Of a stretch of DNA of 25,552 bases, positions 6,712 to 14,534 are shown piece after piece. Position 1 is the first letter of the stretch; each line of letters begins with the position of its first letter. The DNA comes from Eubacterium sp. CAG:251 (lineage in GTDB: Bacteria; Bacillota; Clostridia; Oscillospirales; Acutalibacteraceae), in contig FR889125.1 of the NCBI GenBank assembly GCA_000436835.1, positions 1-25,552 on the forward strand. The letters are read 5' to 3'. Made by a program: the position numbers and the translations under genes. A model generated the notes under the pieces. The model was not told where the DNA came from and did not search any database. It saw only the letters and a list, made by a program, of their open reading frames with translations.

Positions 6712-7569
6712 TTATTCAATAGGAGTAAGATTTTTAAGACTGACATCCATAATCATAGCGGAATGAGTAAGCGCACCGCACGATACAAAATCAACACCGA
6801 TTTGGGCAATTGACTTAAGTCTTTCCTTAGTAACATTGCCCGAACATTCGGTTTCAGCCCTGCCGCCGATAATTTCAACAGCTTTTTTCATAGTATCATT
6901 ATCCATATTATCAAGCATAATGATATCTGCGCCTGCCTCGACAGCCTCTTTAACCTGCTCCAAAGTTTCGGTTTCAATCTCAATCTTTCTTACAAAAGGA
7001 GCATACGCCTTAGCCATTTTAATTGCCTTTGTAATTGAGCCTGCCGCACCGATATGATTGTCTTTAAGAAGTACACCGTCGGAAAGATTATATCTATGAT
7101 TTGTTGCGCCGCCTACCTTAACGGCATATTTTTCAAACGGGCGCATATTAGGAGTAGTCTTGCGAGTGTCAAGAAGAGTAGTATTTGTACCCTCAAGCTC
7201 TTTCATATATTCTCTTGTCATTGTGGCAATGCCGCTCATACGCTGAAGATAATTAAGACCCGTTCTTTCCCCGCTGAGGATTGCCTTTATATCGCCGTAA
7301 ATAACGCCCAAAAGCTCACCCTTTTTAACCTCGTCGCCGTCCTTGAAATATGCTTCAAAGCGAGCAGTTTTATCAAGAAGTTCAAACGTTCTTTCAAAAA
7401 TACCGAGACCGCAGATAATACCGTCTTGCTTACAGATAAGTTCAGCCTTACCCTGCTTGTCCTCAGGCATAACAGCATTGGTTGAAACATCCTCCGAAGT
7501 GATATCCTCTTTAAGTGTGTTTAAAATATAATCGTCTACATTAACCTTGAGTGTTACACCATTTATCAT
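6712..7569 (-). CDS. nadC: Nicotinate-nucleotide pyrophosphorylase (carboxylating), quinolinate phosphoribosyltransferase
   Basis: Converts quinolinate and PRPP to nicotinate mononucleotide, CO2 and pyrophosphate in de novo NAD synthesis. The protein has 285 residues, a typical length. Recognisable motifs are LSGERTGLNYLQRMSGIAT, DTRKTTPNMRPFEKYAV with the PRPP-binding basic residues, GGATNHRYNLSDGVLLKDNH, EIETETLEQ and DIIMLDNMD. The ATG at 7567-7569 has AAAGGAT about 11 bases upstream and lies inside the nadB 3' end, overlapping it by 29 bases in another frame, so the two are probably translationally coupled. The pathway also needs NadA (quinolinate synthase), which is not in this window. 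Confidence 0.96.
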   Translation of the reverse strand: MINGVTLKVNVDDYILNTLKEDITSEDVSTNAVMPEDKQGKAELICKQDGIICGLGIFERTFELLDKTARFEAYFKDGDEVKKGELLGVIYGDIKAILSGERTGLNYLQRMSGIATMTREYMKELEGTNTTLLDTRKTTPNMRPFEKYAVKVGGATNHRYNLSDGVLLKDNHIGAAGSITKAIKMAKAYAPFVRKIEIETETLEQVKEAVEAGADIIMLDNMDNDTMKKAVEIIGGRAETECSGNVTKERLKSIAQIGVDFVSCGALTHSAMIMDVSLKNLTPIE

Positions 7570-8908
7570 AAAAATCTTTATCCTTTTCTTTTATTTCATC
7601 CATAATGAGCTTTTTAAACTCCTTTTGTCTTTCTTCCTTTGGAGGATAAGACGAAAGGTCAATCTCGTTATAATTTTCAGGCTTTTCGCTTTTATCATCA
7701 GCGATAACGTCAGCCGCGCGTTTTGCAAAAACAAGACTTTCAAGAAGAGAATTTGAAGCAAGCCTGTTTTTGCCGTGAACGCCGTTGCAAGCGGTTTCAC
7801 CTGCTGCATAAAGATGAGCCATAGATGTTCTGCCGTAAAGGTCAGTTTTAATTCCGCCCATCATATAATGCTGAGCCGGAGTTACAGGAACTTTATCCTT
7901 AGTAATATCATAGCCCTCTTCCATACAAGCGTCAAAAATATTCGGAAAACGCTTAGCCGCCTGCTCCGTAGTCATTGTAGGGAGTGTAATATAAACGTGG
8001 TCCGTGCCAAACTTTTTCATTTCCTCAACAATTGCATTTGTTACAACGTCTCTCGGCTGAAGTTCGTCCGTAAATCTTTCCCCGTTTTCGTTAAGAAGAA
8101 TTGCGCCCTCGCCCCTTACGCTTTCGCTGATAAGAAAACGTCTGCCTTTCTTCTTGCTGTAAAGAGTTGTAGGGTGTATCTGAATATAATTAATGTCTTT
8201 AAGCTCTACCCCGTGCTTAATTGCAAGTGCAAATGAGTCACCGGTAATATGAGGATAGTTTGTAGAATTAAGGAACAAGCCTCCGAGACCGCCCGTTGCA
8301 AGAATGATATCTCTTGCAAGGATAGAGCCCATTTCGCCGTATTCGTCCTCGCACACAATACCCTGGCAAACATTATCCTTTTCAATAAAATCAATCATAG
8401 TGGTTTTTGGAACTATGGTTATATTTTCTTTTTTCTTTGCAATGTCAAGAAGAGTATCTGTAATTTCCTTGCCTGTTTCATCCTTATGATGAAGTATTCT
8501 GTTTCTTCTGTGAGCGCCCTCACGGGTGTAATCGTATTTGCCGTCTTTGTCCGTATCAAAATCGACGCCAAGGTCAATAAGAGTTCCGATAACCTCCTGA
8601 GAGGATTCAATCATAACACGAACGGAATCGGGGTCATTTTCCCAGTGACCTGCTTTCATTGTGTCCTCAAAATAACACTTGAAATCATTAACGTCCTTAA
8701 GCACGCACACACCGCCCTGTGCGAGCATCGAATCACATTCATCGGTATTTTCCTTTGTGATAATAAGAACATCCTTATCCTTTGGAAGGCAAAGTGCCGC
8801 AAAAAGACCTGCCACACCGCTTCCGACTATTACAACATCTGTTTTAATGTATTCCTTGTTCTTCATAAGATTATTAAAGAGCGATTGCTCCTTTCTCCTA
8901 AAGTTCAT
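7541..8908 (-). CDS. nadB: L-aspartate oxidase
   Basis: FAD-dependent enzyme oxidising L-aspartate to iminoaspartate, the first step to quinolinate. The FAD-binding DVVIVGSGVAGLFAAL begins at residue 24. SMLAQGGV, IQIHPTTLY, SVRGEGAILLNENGERF, HYMMGGI and AAGETACNGVHGKNRLASNSLLE are strong fumarate reductase/NadB-fold signatures, including the substrate His and Arg residues. It has 455 residues from the first ATG; the C-terminal helical domain is shorter than in E. coli NadB (540), as in many Clostridia, where fumarate may serve as electron acceptor. Start is uncertain: the ATG at 8908 lacks a Shine-Dalgarno, while an internal ATG at 8866 gives a normal N-terminus but has AGGAG 21 bases upstream, next to a small GAGC/GCTC hairpin. 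Operon with nadC. Confidence 0.94.
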   Translation of the reverse strand: MNFRRKEQSLFNNLMKNKEYIKTDVVIVGSGVAGLFAALCLPKDKDVLIITKENTDECDSMLAQGGVCVLKDVNDFKCYFEDTMKAGHWENDPDSVRVMIESSQEVIGTLIDLGVDFDTDKDGKYDYTREGAHRRNRILHHKDETGKEITDTLLDIAKKKENITIVPKTTMIDFIEKDNVCQGIVCEDEYGEMGSILARDIILATGGLGGLFLNSTNYPHITGDSFALAIKHGVELKDINYIQIHPTTLYSKKKGRRFLISESVRGEGAILLNENGERFTDELQPRDVVTNAIVEEMKKFGTDHVYITLPTMTTEQAAKRFPNIFDACMEEGYDITKDKVPVTPAQHYMMGGIKTDLYGRTSMAHLYAAGETACNGVHGKNRLASNSLLESLVFAKRAADVIADDKSEKPENYNEIDLSSYPPKEERQKEFKKLIMDEIKEKDKDFYDKWCNTQG

Positions 8909-8970
8909 AATGATAAATTCGTAAAGTCAAAAAGTCAAAAAATTCAATTACTTTTAACTATACTTATTCT

Positions 8971-8999
8971 AATATATAATTATTTTTTCCAATTGTCAA
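8971..8999 (-). promoter_or_regulatory. Promoter of nadBC
   Basis: On the minus strand TTGACA (8999-8994), 17 bases, TATATT (8976-8971). It lies back to back with a plus-strand promoter, the two -35 boxes only two bases apart. Between it and nadB there is a perfect tandem AAAGTCAA duplication (plus strand 8923-8938), a possible operator. Confidence 0.8.
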
Positions 9000-9001
9000 G
9001 G

Positions 9002-9030
9002 TTGATAACGTATATAAGTTGTGATAAAAT
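9002..9030 (+). promoter_or_regulatory. Promoter of the HAD/metallophosphatase pair
   Basis: TTGATA (9002-9007), 17 bases, TAAAAT (9025-9030), 62 bases before the HAD gene. Its -35 abuts the nadBC -35 on the other strand, so regulators or polymerase at one promoter could affect the other. Confidence 0.65.
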
Positions 9031-9092
9031 AAAAATATAGGCAAATTAATGTCATTTTTTCGATTATTTTAACCGAGAGGATAAAAAATATA

Positions 9093-9659
9093 ATGAACGT
9101 TTTTGATTTTGACAACACAATATATGACGGCGAAACACTTATTGATTTTGCGCTTCACTATGTAAAAACAGACCCTAAAATTTGGAAATACGTTCCTAAA
9201 CTTTTAGTAATATGCTTTAAAGACGCTTTCCACCTATTCACTGTTGAGGAAGCGATTGAGGCTTATGCAAGCTTTCTTGAAGGATATTTTATTCACATTA
9301 AAACGCTTGATGAGGACGTTGTTAAATTTTGGGACAAAAACGAGAAAAAAATCAAGCCTTGGTACAATGAGGTCAGACGTGATGATGACATTGTCGTTTC
9401 CGGCTCGACAGACTTTTTGCTTGACGAGATTATGAAAAGAATCGGAATCAAAAACTACGTCGGCTCATCAATTGATAAAAAAACCGGCAAATTCAAGCGC
9501 TTATGCTTTCTTGAAAACAAGGTTAAAATATTTAACGAATTGTACCCCGGCGCACATATAGATAATTTTTATACCGATTCTATGAACGACAAGGCTATGA
9601 TGGATATTTCGGATCACGTATTTTTAGTAAACGGTAACAAAATAGAGCAAATCAAGTAA
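9093..9659 (+). CDS. HAD-superfamily hydrolase (SerB-like phosphatase)
   Basis: A 188-residue cytoplasmic phosphatase of the haloacid dehalogenase fold. Motif I is FDFDNT with nucleophile Asp5 and acid/base Asp7; motif II is VVSGST (Ser103); the motif III lysine is probably Lys143; motif IV is FYTDSMNDKAMM (Asp162, Asp166). A helical cap lies at about 20-95, as in subclass IB enzymes such as phosphoserine phosphatase. The start has only a weak GAGAGGATAA upstream. It is followed after 11 bases by a metallophosphatase, so both genes likely act in one operon. The natural substrate cannot be told; the short cap and the absence of SerB-specific residues argue against calling it serB. Confidence 0.88.
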   Translation: MNVFDFDNTIYDGETLIDFALHYVKTDPKIWKYVPKLLVICFKDAFHLFTVEEAIEAYASFLEGYFIHIKTLDEDVVKFWDKNEKKIKPWYNEVRRDDDIVVSGSTDFLLDEIMKRIGIKNYVGSSIDKKTGKFKRLCFLENKVKIFNELYPGAHIDNFYTDSMNDKAMMDISDHVFLVNGNKIEQIK

Positions 9660-9670
9660 AGAGGTGTCGA

Positions 9671-11044
9671 ATGCTAAAACTCACTTTTATAACAGATACT
9701 CACCACTACAGCAAAACGCTCGGCACAAGCGGACGTCAATACTTTTTAAGAAGCGGAAGTGACCAAAAATGCCTTGCAGAAACGGGAGATATCATCGACG
9801 CAGCATTTGAGCAAATTGCAAAAAGCGATACAAACGCAGTTATGATTATCGGCGATGTTACAAATGACGGTGAAAAAGTGTCGCACATTGAATTTAGAGA
9901 AAAGCTTGAAAAGCTCGCAAAATCAAAACCCGTTTACACTATCACCTCTACTCACGATTGGTGCTGTGACGAAAATCCAAGAAGCTATCACGGCGGTTTA
10001 GTAAACCACAATGTTGAAACGCTTAAAAGCAATGAGCTTCGTGATTTCTATTTCGATTTCGGTCCTAAACAAGCCATAAGCGAATATATAACTCACATAG
10101 GCACAACGTCTTATGTTATTCAGCTTAGCGACAATGTAAGGCTTCTTGCATTAAATGATGACAAAAACGGCAATGACCATGCCGGCTTTACAGAGGAGCA
10201 TTTTTGTTGGATTGAAAACCAAATTAAAAAGGCTTATGACGACAACTGCTTAATAATAGGTATGGAGCACCACTTGCTCACCCCTCACATAAGTCCGCTG
10301 ATTACAGGCGGCGGAACATGCGTTGCAGACAGAGAATATGTAGCGTCACGTCTTGCAGACGCAGGGCTTAAATATATGTTTGTAGGTCACAGCCACATGC
10401 AAAGCACAACAGATTTTAAATCTAAAAAAGGCAACGTTATCAAAGAGGTAAACGTCGGCTCTCTTGTAGGATATCCCGCACCTATAGTTGACGTCACCGT
10501 CAATGACGATATGACATTGACTTATGACGTAAAGCATTTAAAATCATTTAAGCTTGACGGAAAAGAAATTGACGCACAAAAATTTCTTGCAAACCATTGC
10601 ACTGCCCTTGTTCACAGGCTTTTAGACTGCGCAAACAAAGAAGAATTTTGTGCAAGGCTTAACGCACTCGGAATTGACGGAGAAAAATTATCAAATTTAT
10701 TTTTCATAGCAAGACCTATTATGGATATCATAAAATATAAGAGCGTTGGATATACATACGAAAAGCTAAAGCACTTAGGATTTGGCAGATATTTTGATAA
10801 AAAGCTTATTGAAAAATATAAAAATCACAAAATACTTGAATTTGTCGATTACATCACTCTCTCAATTATGGACGGCAGTATTGTTAAATATGACAGGCAA
10901 TCGGATTATTACAAGCTTGTTATGAGCTTTATTGTAATTCCGAGCAAAATTTTCAAAAAAAATGTTGATTTTAAAAAGTTAATCTTTGCTGTTGACGCTG
11001 TTTTGACAGGCGGAAGATATAACAATCAGCACGATACATTATAA
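9671..11044 (+). CDS. Calcineurin-like metallophosphoesterase
   Basis: A 457-residue protein. The N-terminal half (about 1-265) is a two-metal phosphoesterase: Asp9 and His11 in FITDTHH, GDVTNDGE (61-68), STHDW (93-97), GMEHH (197-201) and VGHSHM (238-243). The usual GNHD motif reads STHD here, so the Asn metal ligand is replaced by Thr while the His remains. The C-terminal 190 residues are lysine-rich and not recognised. There is no signal peptide, so it is cytoplasmic. GAGGTG precedes the ATG. It is coupled to the HAD phosphatase upstream, and both may process the same class of phosphorylated compound; that link is inference from position only. No clear terminator follows. Confidence 0.88.
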   Translation: MLKLTFITDTHHYSKTLGTSGRQYFLRSGSDQKCLAETGDIIDAAFEQIAKSDTNAVMIIGDVTNDGEKVSHIEFREKLEKLAKSKPVYTITSTHDWCCDENPRSYHGGLVNHNVETLKSNELRDFYFDFGPKQAISEYITHIGTTSYVIQLSDNVRLLALNDDKNGNDHAGFTEEHFCWIENQIKKAYDDNCLIIGMEHHLLTPHISPLITGGGTCVADREYVASRLADAGLKYMFVGHSHMQSTTDFKSKKGNVIKEVNVGSLVGYPAPIVDVTVNDDMTLTYDVKHLKSFKLDGKEIDAQKFLANHCTALVHRLLDCANKEEFCARLNALGIDGEKLSNLFFIARPIMDIIKYKSVGYTYEKLKHLGFGRYFDKKLIEKYKNHKILEFVDYITLSIMDGSIVKYDRQSDYYKLVMSFIVIPSKIFKKNVDFKKLIFAVDAVLTGGRYNNQHDTL

Positions 11045-11374
11045 GTTATATAAATATTTAATAAAATAAAGCAAATTCACTTGACATTTATTACAGTCTG
11101 TGTTACTCTTTTGTTACCTTTTGGATACACAAGATTTTGACTAGAAATCATCAATTTTTACGTGTATACAACATATAGTATGTTTTTCGCACATTTAGGC
11201 ACTAAATCATACTACCCAAAGTGGTTACATTTTAGAAAAAATATTACTGTTATCATTTATTTTTTGACAATCATTTGCTATAATAGTAAAAGTTTTGGGG
11301 TATACGCCCATACATATTTAAGATTTTAACGCAAACATTATATATATAACTTAAAACTCGCACAGAGAGGTGAA
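11045..11374 (+). promoter_or_regulatory. 330-bp intergenic region upstream of murA with promoter candidates
   Basis: No gene is seen. An extended -10 TGC-TATAAT (11276-11284) is the best murA promoter; a TTGACA lies only 9 bases before the hexamer, so it is not a normal -35 for it. A second candidate is TTGACA (11081-11086), 17 bases, TACTCT (11104-11109). Two near-identical 11-mers starting TGTTAC sit in tandem at 11101-11122. The palindromic ACATA-TAG-TATGT is at about 11170-11183. No strong terminator for the upstream gene is visible. Confidence 0.5.
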
Positions 11375-12670
11375 ATGTACTTGGAGAATTTTGTAATTCG
11401 TGGCGGTCATGAACTTTTCGGAGAAGTAAACATAAGCGGTGCAAAAAATGCCGCTGTAGCAATAATTCCTGCCGCTATTCTCGCAAACGATATAGTACGT
11501 ATTGAAAATATACCTAATATTAGTGACGTAAGCCTTATGATTCAAACCCTTGACCGAATGGGAGCAAAAATAAAGCTTATTAATAATAACACAATTGAAA
11601 TTGACTCAAGAACAGTTGCCTGTAAGCCTGTTCCTTATGAGCTTGCATCTCATTTCAGGGCAAGCTATTATCTTATCGGCGTAATGCTCGGCAGATTTAA
11701 AAAAGCTGAGGTTGCTATGCCGGGCGGCTGTGACTTTGGTGTAAGGCCTATTGACCAGCATATCAAAGGCTTTGAAATGCTTGGCGCTAAGGTTGAAACA
11801 ATTGACGGTATGGTATGCGCAAATGCAGACAAGCTTGTAGGAGCGTCAATATATATGGACGTTGTATCGGTTGGTGCAACTATGAATATTATGCTTGCCG
11901 CCGTTTTGGCAAGGGGTCTTACCGTTATTGAAAATGCCGCTAAGGAACCGCATATTGTTGACCTTGCGCTTTTCCTTAACTCAATGGGCGCAGACGTAAG
12001 AGGTGCCGGCACCGACGTTATCAAAATCAGAGGTGTTGAAAAGCTTCACGGTTGCACATATTCAATCATTCCCGACCAAATTGAGGCAGGAACATATATG
12101 GTTGCGGCTGCTACTTGCGGCGGCGACGTACTTGTTAAAAACGTTATTCCAAAGCACCTTGAATCTATCAGCGCAAAGCTTGAAGAAGCAGGCGCAGAGA
12201 TTATTGAATACGACGATGCAGTAAGAGTAACTCGCTTTAAACCGCTTACAAAATGCAACGTTAAAACTATGCCTCACCCCGGATTTCCGACTGATATGCA
12301 GCCGCAAATCGCCGTGTTGCTTTCTGTTGCAAAGGGAACAAGTATTCTTTCCGAGAGTGTATGGGACAACAGATTTCAATATGTCGGTCAGCTTTTGAGA
12401 ATGGGTGCTAACATTCAGGTAGACGGCAAAATTGCGGTTATTGAGGGTGTTGAAAGCCTTGCCGGTGTAAACGTTAAGGCTACCGACCTTCGTGCAGGAG
12501 CAGCAATGGTTATTGCAGGTCTTGTTGCAAAGGGTGAAACAACGGTTGAGGACATTCAATATATTGACCGAGGATATGAGGATATTTGCGAAAAGTTTTC
12601 ATCACTCGGCGCTGATATTAAGCGTGTTGTATTAAACGATGATGACAATTCAGCAGCCAACGCAGGTTAA
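11375..12670 (+). CDS. murA: UDP-N-acetylglucosamine 1-carboxyvinyltransferase
   Basis: Cytoplasmic enzyme of the first committed step of peptidoglycan synthesis, transferring enolpyruvate from PEP to UDP-GlcNAc. The length of 431 residues is a little above the usual 417-420, with an acidic and polar tail. The SGAKNAAV motif holds the conserved Lys24. The active-site loop MPGGCDFGVRPIDQHI has Cys119, equivalent to E. coli Cys115 and the residue attacked by fosfomycin, so a fosfomycin-sensitive type is predicted. PHPGFPTDMQPQ carries the catalytic Asp308. ATG at 11375 after GAGAGGTGA. Clostridia often have two paralogues (MurA and MurZ); which one this is cannot be decided here. A terminator follows. 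Confidence 0.96.
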   Translation: MYLENFVIRGGHELFGEVNISGAKNAAVAIIPAAILANDIVRIENIPNISDVSLMIQTLDRMGAKIKLINNNTIEIDSRTVACKPVPYELASHFRASYYLIGVMLGRFKKAEVAMPGGCDFGVRPIDQHIKGFEMLGAKVETIDGMVCANADKLVGASIYMDVVSVGATMNIMLAAVLARGLTVIENAAKEPHIVDLALFLNSMGADVRGAGTDVIKIRGVEKLHGCTYSIIPDQIEAGTYMVAAATCGGDVLVKNVIPKHLESISAKLEEAGAEIIEYDDAVRVTRFKPLTKCNVKTMPHPGFPTDMQPQIAVLLSVAKGTSILSESVWDNRFQYVGQLLRMGANIQVDGKIAVIEGVESLAGVNVKATDLRAGAAMVIAGLVAKGETTVEDIQYIDRGYEDICEKFSSLGADIKRVVLNDDDNSAANAG

Positions 12671-12706
12671 TATAATAAAACTAATATAACAAAAAATATT
12701 TAGCTT

Positions 12707-12737
12707 AAGGGGGTTTCTAAGAACTCCCTTTTCTTTT
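12707..12737 (+). terminator. Terminator after murA
   Basis: A 9-bp stem with one G-T pair (12707-12715 with 12722-12730), 6-base loop, then TTCTTTT. It lies between murA and the WalJ-like gene, for which no convincing separate promoter was seen, so some read-through is possible. Confidence 0.75.
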
Positions 12738-12770
12738 AGAAAAAATACAGATAAAAAGACGGAGAATTTT

Positions 12771-13559
12771 ATGGCAAAAGTATGTCAGCTTTTTTCAGGC
12801 AGCAGCGGAAATTCAATATTGGTTTCATCATCGGGGCACAATTACCTTGTTGATATCGGGGTATCGGCTAAAAAATGCGAAAACGGACTTAATCAAATCG
12901 GTATTGAGCCTGACAGCATTGAGGGTATATTCGTCACTCACGAGCACGGGGACCACGCAAAAGGTGTCAGAGTTTTTGCAAACAGATACAAAATTCCGGT
13001 TTATGCCTCCAAGCTTTGCTACGATGAACTTTACAGGCAAGGTTTTGCGGATGATAAAACAAATCTTAATATTATAGAAAATCACATTGAGCTTGACGGA
13101 ATTGATGCCAAAGCATTTCATCAAAGCCACGACAGCATCGACTGCCTTGGCTACAGATTTAATTTTGCTGACGGAAGAAGTGCTGCCGTCTGCACCGATA
13201 CCGGCTTTATAACAGACAACGCAAAAGAGATTTTACCGGGCACGGACATCGTATTTATTGAGTCAAACCACGAAATCGCAATGGTAAACGCCGGAACATA
13301 TCCATACATTTTAAAGCAGAGAATTTTAGGTGCAAGCGGTCATTTATCAAATTTTGCTTGCAGTGAATACATAAAGGAACTTGCAAAATCCGGCACTACA
13401 CGCTTTGTTTTGGCACATTTAAGCAGAGAGAACAATCTTCCCGAACTCGCACGTCAAACAGCCGTAGCGGCGCTTAGTGAGATTGATATGGAAGAAAACA
13501 AGGATTACAGGCTTTACGTTTCACCACCTGAGAACGACTCACGGAGCATTATATTATGA
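12771..13559 (+). CDS. MBL-fold metallo-hydrolase, WalJ/YycJ-like
   Basis: A 262-residue metallo-beta-lactamase-fold protein. The N-terminal LFSGSSGNS is the signature of the YycJ/WalJ group. The metal site is THEHGDHAKG (HEHGDH at 57-62), with further ligands in CTDTG, ESNHE, ASGHLSN and LAHLSRENN. YycJ is a 5'-to-3' DNA exonuclease in Bacillus, where it is linked to the WalRK cell-wall regulon and to mismatch repair. Here it is not beside walRK but is fused by a 4-base ATGA overlap to rlmH, as also happens in Bacillus, where yycJ lies near rlmH (yydA). The start has GGAGA at good spacing. Function is inferred from family. Confidence 0.9.
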   Translation: MAKVCQLFSGSSGNSILVSSSGHNYLVDIGVSAKKCENGLNQIGIEPDSIEGIFVTHEHGDHAKGVRVFANRYKIPVYASKLCYDELYRQGFADDKTNLNIIENHIELDGIDAKAFHQSHDSIDCLGYRFNFADGRSAAVCTDTGFITDNAKEILPGTDIVFIESNHEIAMVNAGTYPYILKQRILGASGHLSNFACSEYIKELAKSGTTRFVLAHLSRENNLPELARQTAVAALSEIDMEENKDYRLYVSPPENDSRSIIL

Positions 13560-14035
13560 TTAACGTAACACTTATAGCAGTCGGCAAGCTTAAAGAAAAA
13601 TATTTAAGAGATGCCGTGGCTGAATATTTCAAACGTCTCGGCGCATTTTGCAAAATTAATATTATCGAAATTGACGAGGAAAAGGTCGGCGACAATCCGA
13701 GCCGTGCGCAGATTGACAATGTGCTTGAAAAGGAGGGGCAAAGAATAATCAAGAAAATCCCCAAATCAAGCAGCATTATCACCCTTTGCATTGAGGGCAA
13801 GGAATATTCAAGCCCTGATTTTTCACACCTTTTAGATAATATTTCTATGACTTCATCAAGCGTTTGCTTTATTATCGGCGGCTCATTTGGCTTGAGTAAC
13901 GAAGTTAAAGGGCTTAGTAATTACAAGCTTTCCTTTGGCAAAATGACGCTTCCCCACCAACTTGCAAGAGTAGTTTTGCTTGAGCAGGTTTACCGTGCAT
14001 TTTCGATTTCAAATAATTCAAAATATCACAAATGA
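13556..14035 (+). CDS. rlmH: 23S rRNA pseudouridine-1915 N3-methyltransferase
   Basis: SPOUT-class methyltransferase of 159 residues, the canonical length. It methylates N3 of pseudouridine 1915 in helix 69 of 23S rRNA on the assembled 70S ribosome using S-adenosylmethionine. The cofactor loop FIIGGSFGL (106-113) and the C-terminal SFGKMTLPHQLARVVLLEQ plus YRAFSI and terminal YHK are diagnostic. Its ATG overlaps the preceding stop codon (ATGA), so translation is coupled to the WalJ-like gene. Its stop codon directly abuts the promoter of the next gene. Confidence 0.97.
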   Translation: MINVTLIAVGKLKEKYLRDAVAEYFKRLGAFCKINIIEIDEEKVGDNPSRAQIDNVLEKEGQRIIKKIPKSSSIITLCIEGKEYSSPDFSHLLDNISMTSSSVCFIIGGSFGLSNEVKGLSNYKLSFGKMTLPHQLARVVLLEQVYRAFSISNNSKYHK

Positions 14036-14064
14036 TTGACTAAAGGGCAAAATTCAATTATAAT
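14036..14064 (+). promoter_or_regulatory. Promoter of the small membrane protein gene
   Basis: TTGACT (14036-14041), 17 bases, TATAAT (14059-14064), starting on the base after the rlmH stop. A near-consensus sigma-A promoter 28 bases before the next start codon. Confidence 0.82.
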
Positions 14065-14091
14065 TAAGGCAGATGAAAACGGAGGGATACC

Positions 14092-14424
14092 ATGGCTTTA
14101 TCTGCAATGTTTATTTTAGAGGTTGTGATTGTATTTTCATTCGTAGTGACCTCGCTTTTTATGTTTATACCGAAGAAGAACGAAGCGGTGCATAAAATAT
14201 TTTTTGTGCTTTCCGTTATGCTCGGCATTCTCGTAACCTTTATCAGCGCAACCTCGCTTCCGTCAAATATGCAAATGCAAACGGTTGCCTGCTGGCTTTG
14301 CCTTGTGCCTGCCGCAATAGGAATTATAATTTCGGTTGCCAAGGGCAAGCCCAATGTGCTCGCAAAGCTCTGCTCAATGCTTACAATAATACTTTCCGTT
14401 TTGGGATATTATTTTTTAGGTTAA
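14092..14424 (+). CDS. Small hypothetical membrane protein, four predicted helices
   Basis: A 110-residue protein I do not recognise. Four hydrophobic segments are visible, at about 5-25, 34-53, 63-80 and 90-109, joined by short charged loops (PKKNEAVHK after the first, KGKPN after the third). There is no long soluble part and no enzymatic motif. The start ATG has GGAGGG seven bases upstream, and it has its own strong promoter and a terminator, so it is a genuine single-gene unit. A protein of this size and shape could be an accessory subunit or a stress protein; no function is claimed. Confidence 0.75.
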   Translation: MALSAMFILEVVIVFSFVVTSLFMFIPKKNEAVHKIFFVLSVMLGILVTFISATSLPSNMQMQTVACWLCLVPAAIGIIISVAKGKPNVLAKLCSMLTIILSVLGYYFLG

Positions 14425-14444
14425 TATTTTTGATTTTTAGGCAT

Positions 14445-14498
14445 AAAAAAACACGGACCGATGATGTAGGTGGTTGAGGGATGGTCCGTGTTTTTTTT
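14445..14498. terminator. Bidirectional terminator with an unusual 23-base loop
   Basis: A perfect 15-bp stem (14445-14459 with 14483-14497), A-tract on one side and eight T on the other, works in both directions. The stem core is CACGGACC/GGTCCGTG. The 23-base loop (14460-14482) is far longer than in an ordinary terminator; read on the minus strand it is C-rich (CCCTC, CCACCT). It ends the upstream plus-strand gene and would end a minus-strand transcript from the promoter at 14541-14569. Confidence 0.85.
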
Positions 14499-14534
14499 AT
14501 TAACTTAAGGAGTAATAGTTAGTGTTCACTAACT
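14445..14534 (-). ncRNA. Candidate small regulatory RNA with anti-Shine-Dalgarno-like segments
   Basis: Transcription from the minus-strand promoter at 14569-14541 would begin near 14534 and stop at the hairpin ending near 14445, giving an RNA of about 90 bases. It contains no ORF with a ribosome binding site. Read 5' to 3' it has a possible 5' stem (the operator palindrome), then a single-stranded ACTCCTTAAG, then the strong hairpin whose 23-base loop contains CCCTC and CCACCT. CTCCTT and CCACCT are complementary to Shine-Dalgarno sequences, a known feature of Firmicute sRNAs that block translation with C-rich loops. Existence of the RNA is inferred from promoter plus terminator only. Confidence 0.38.

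Noticed and set aside
8249..9040. A 263-codon open frame on the plus strand across nadB
   Set aside because: It is antisense to an unmistakable L-aspartate oxidase, has no family motifs or ribosome binding site and has a cysteine/lysine-rich composition typical of shadow frames.
11045..11374. A riboswitch or attenuator upstream of murA
   Set aside because: No conserved aptamer motif or terminator/antiterminator pair could be recognised; only small palindromes and weak repeats.
12771..13559. Beta-lactamase
   Set aside because: The metal motif is of the MBL fold, but LFSGSSGNS, lack of a signal peptide and the rlmH overlap show a WalJ/YycJ-type cytoplasmic nuclease-like protein.
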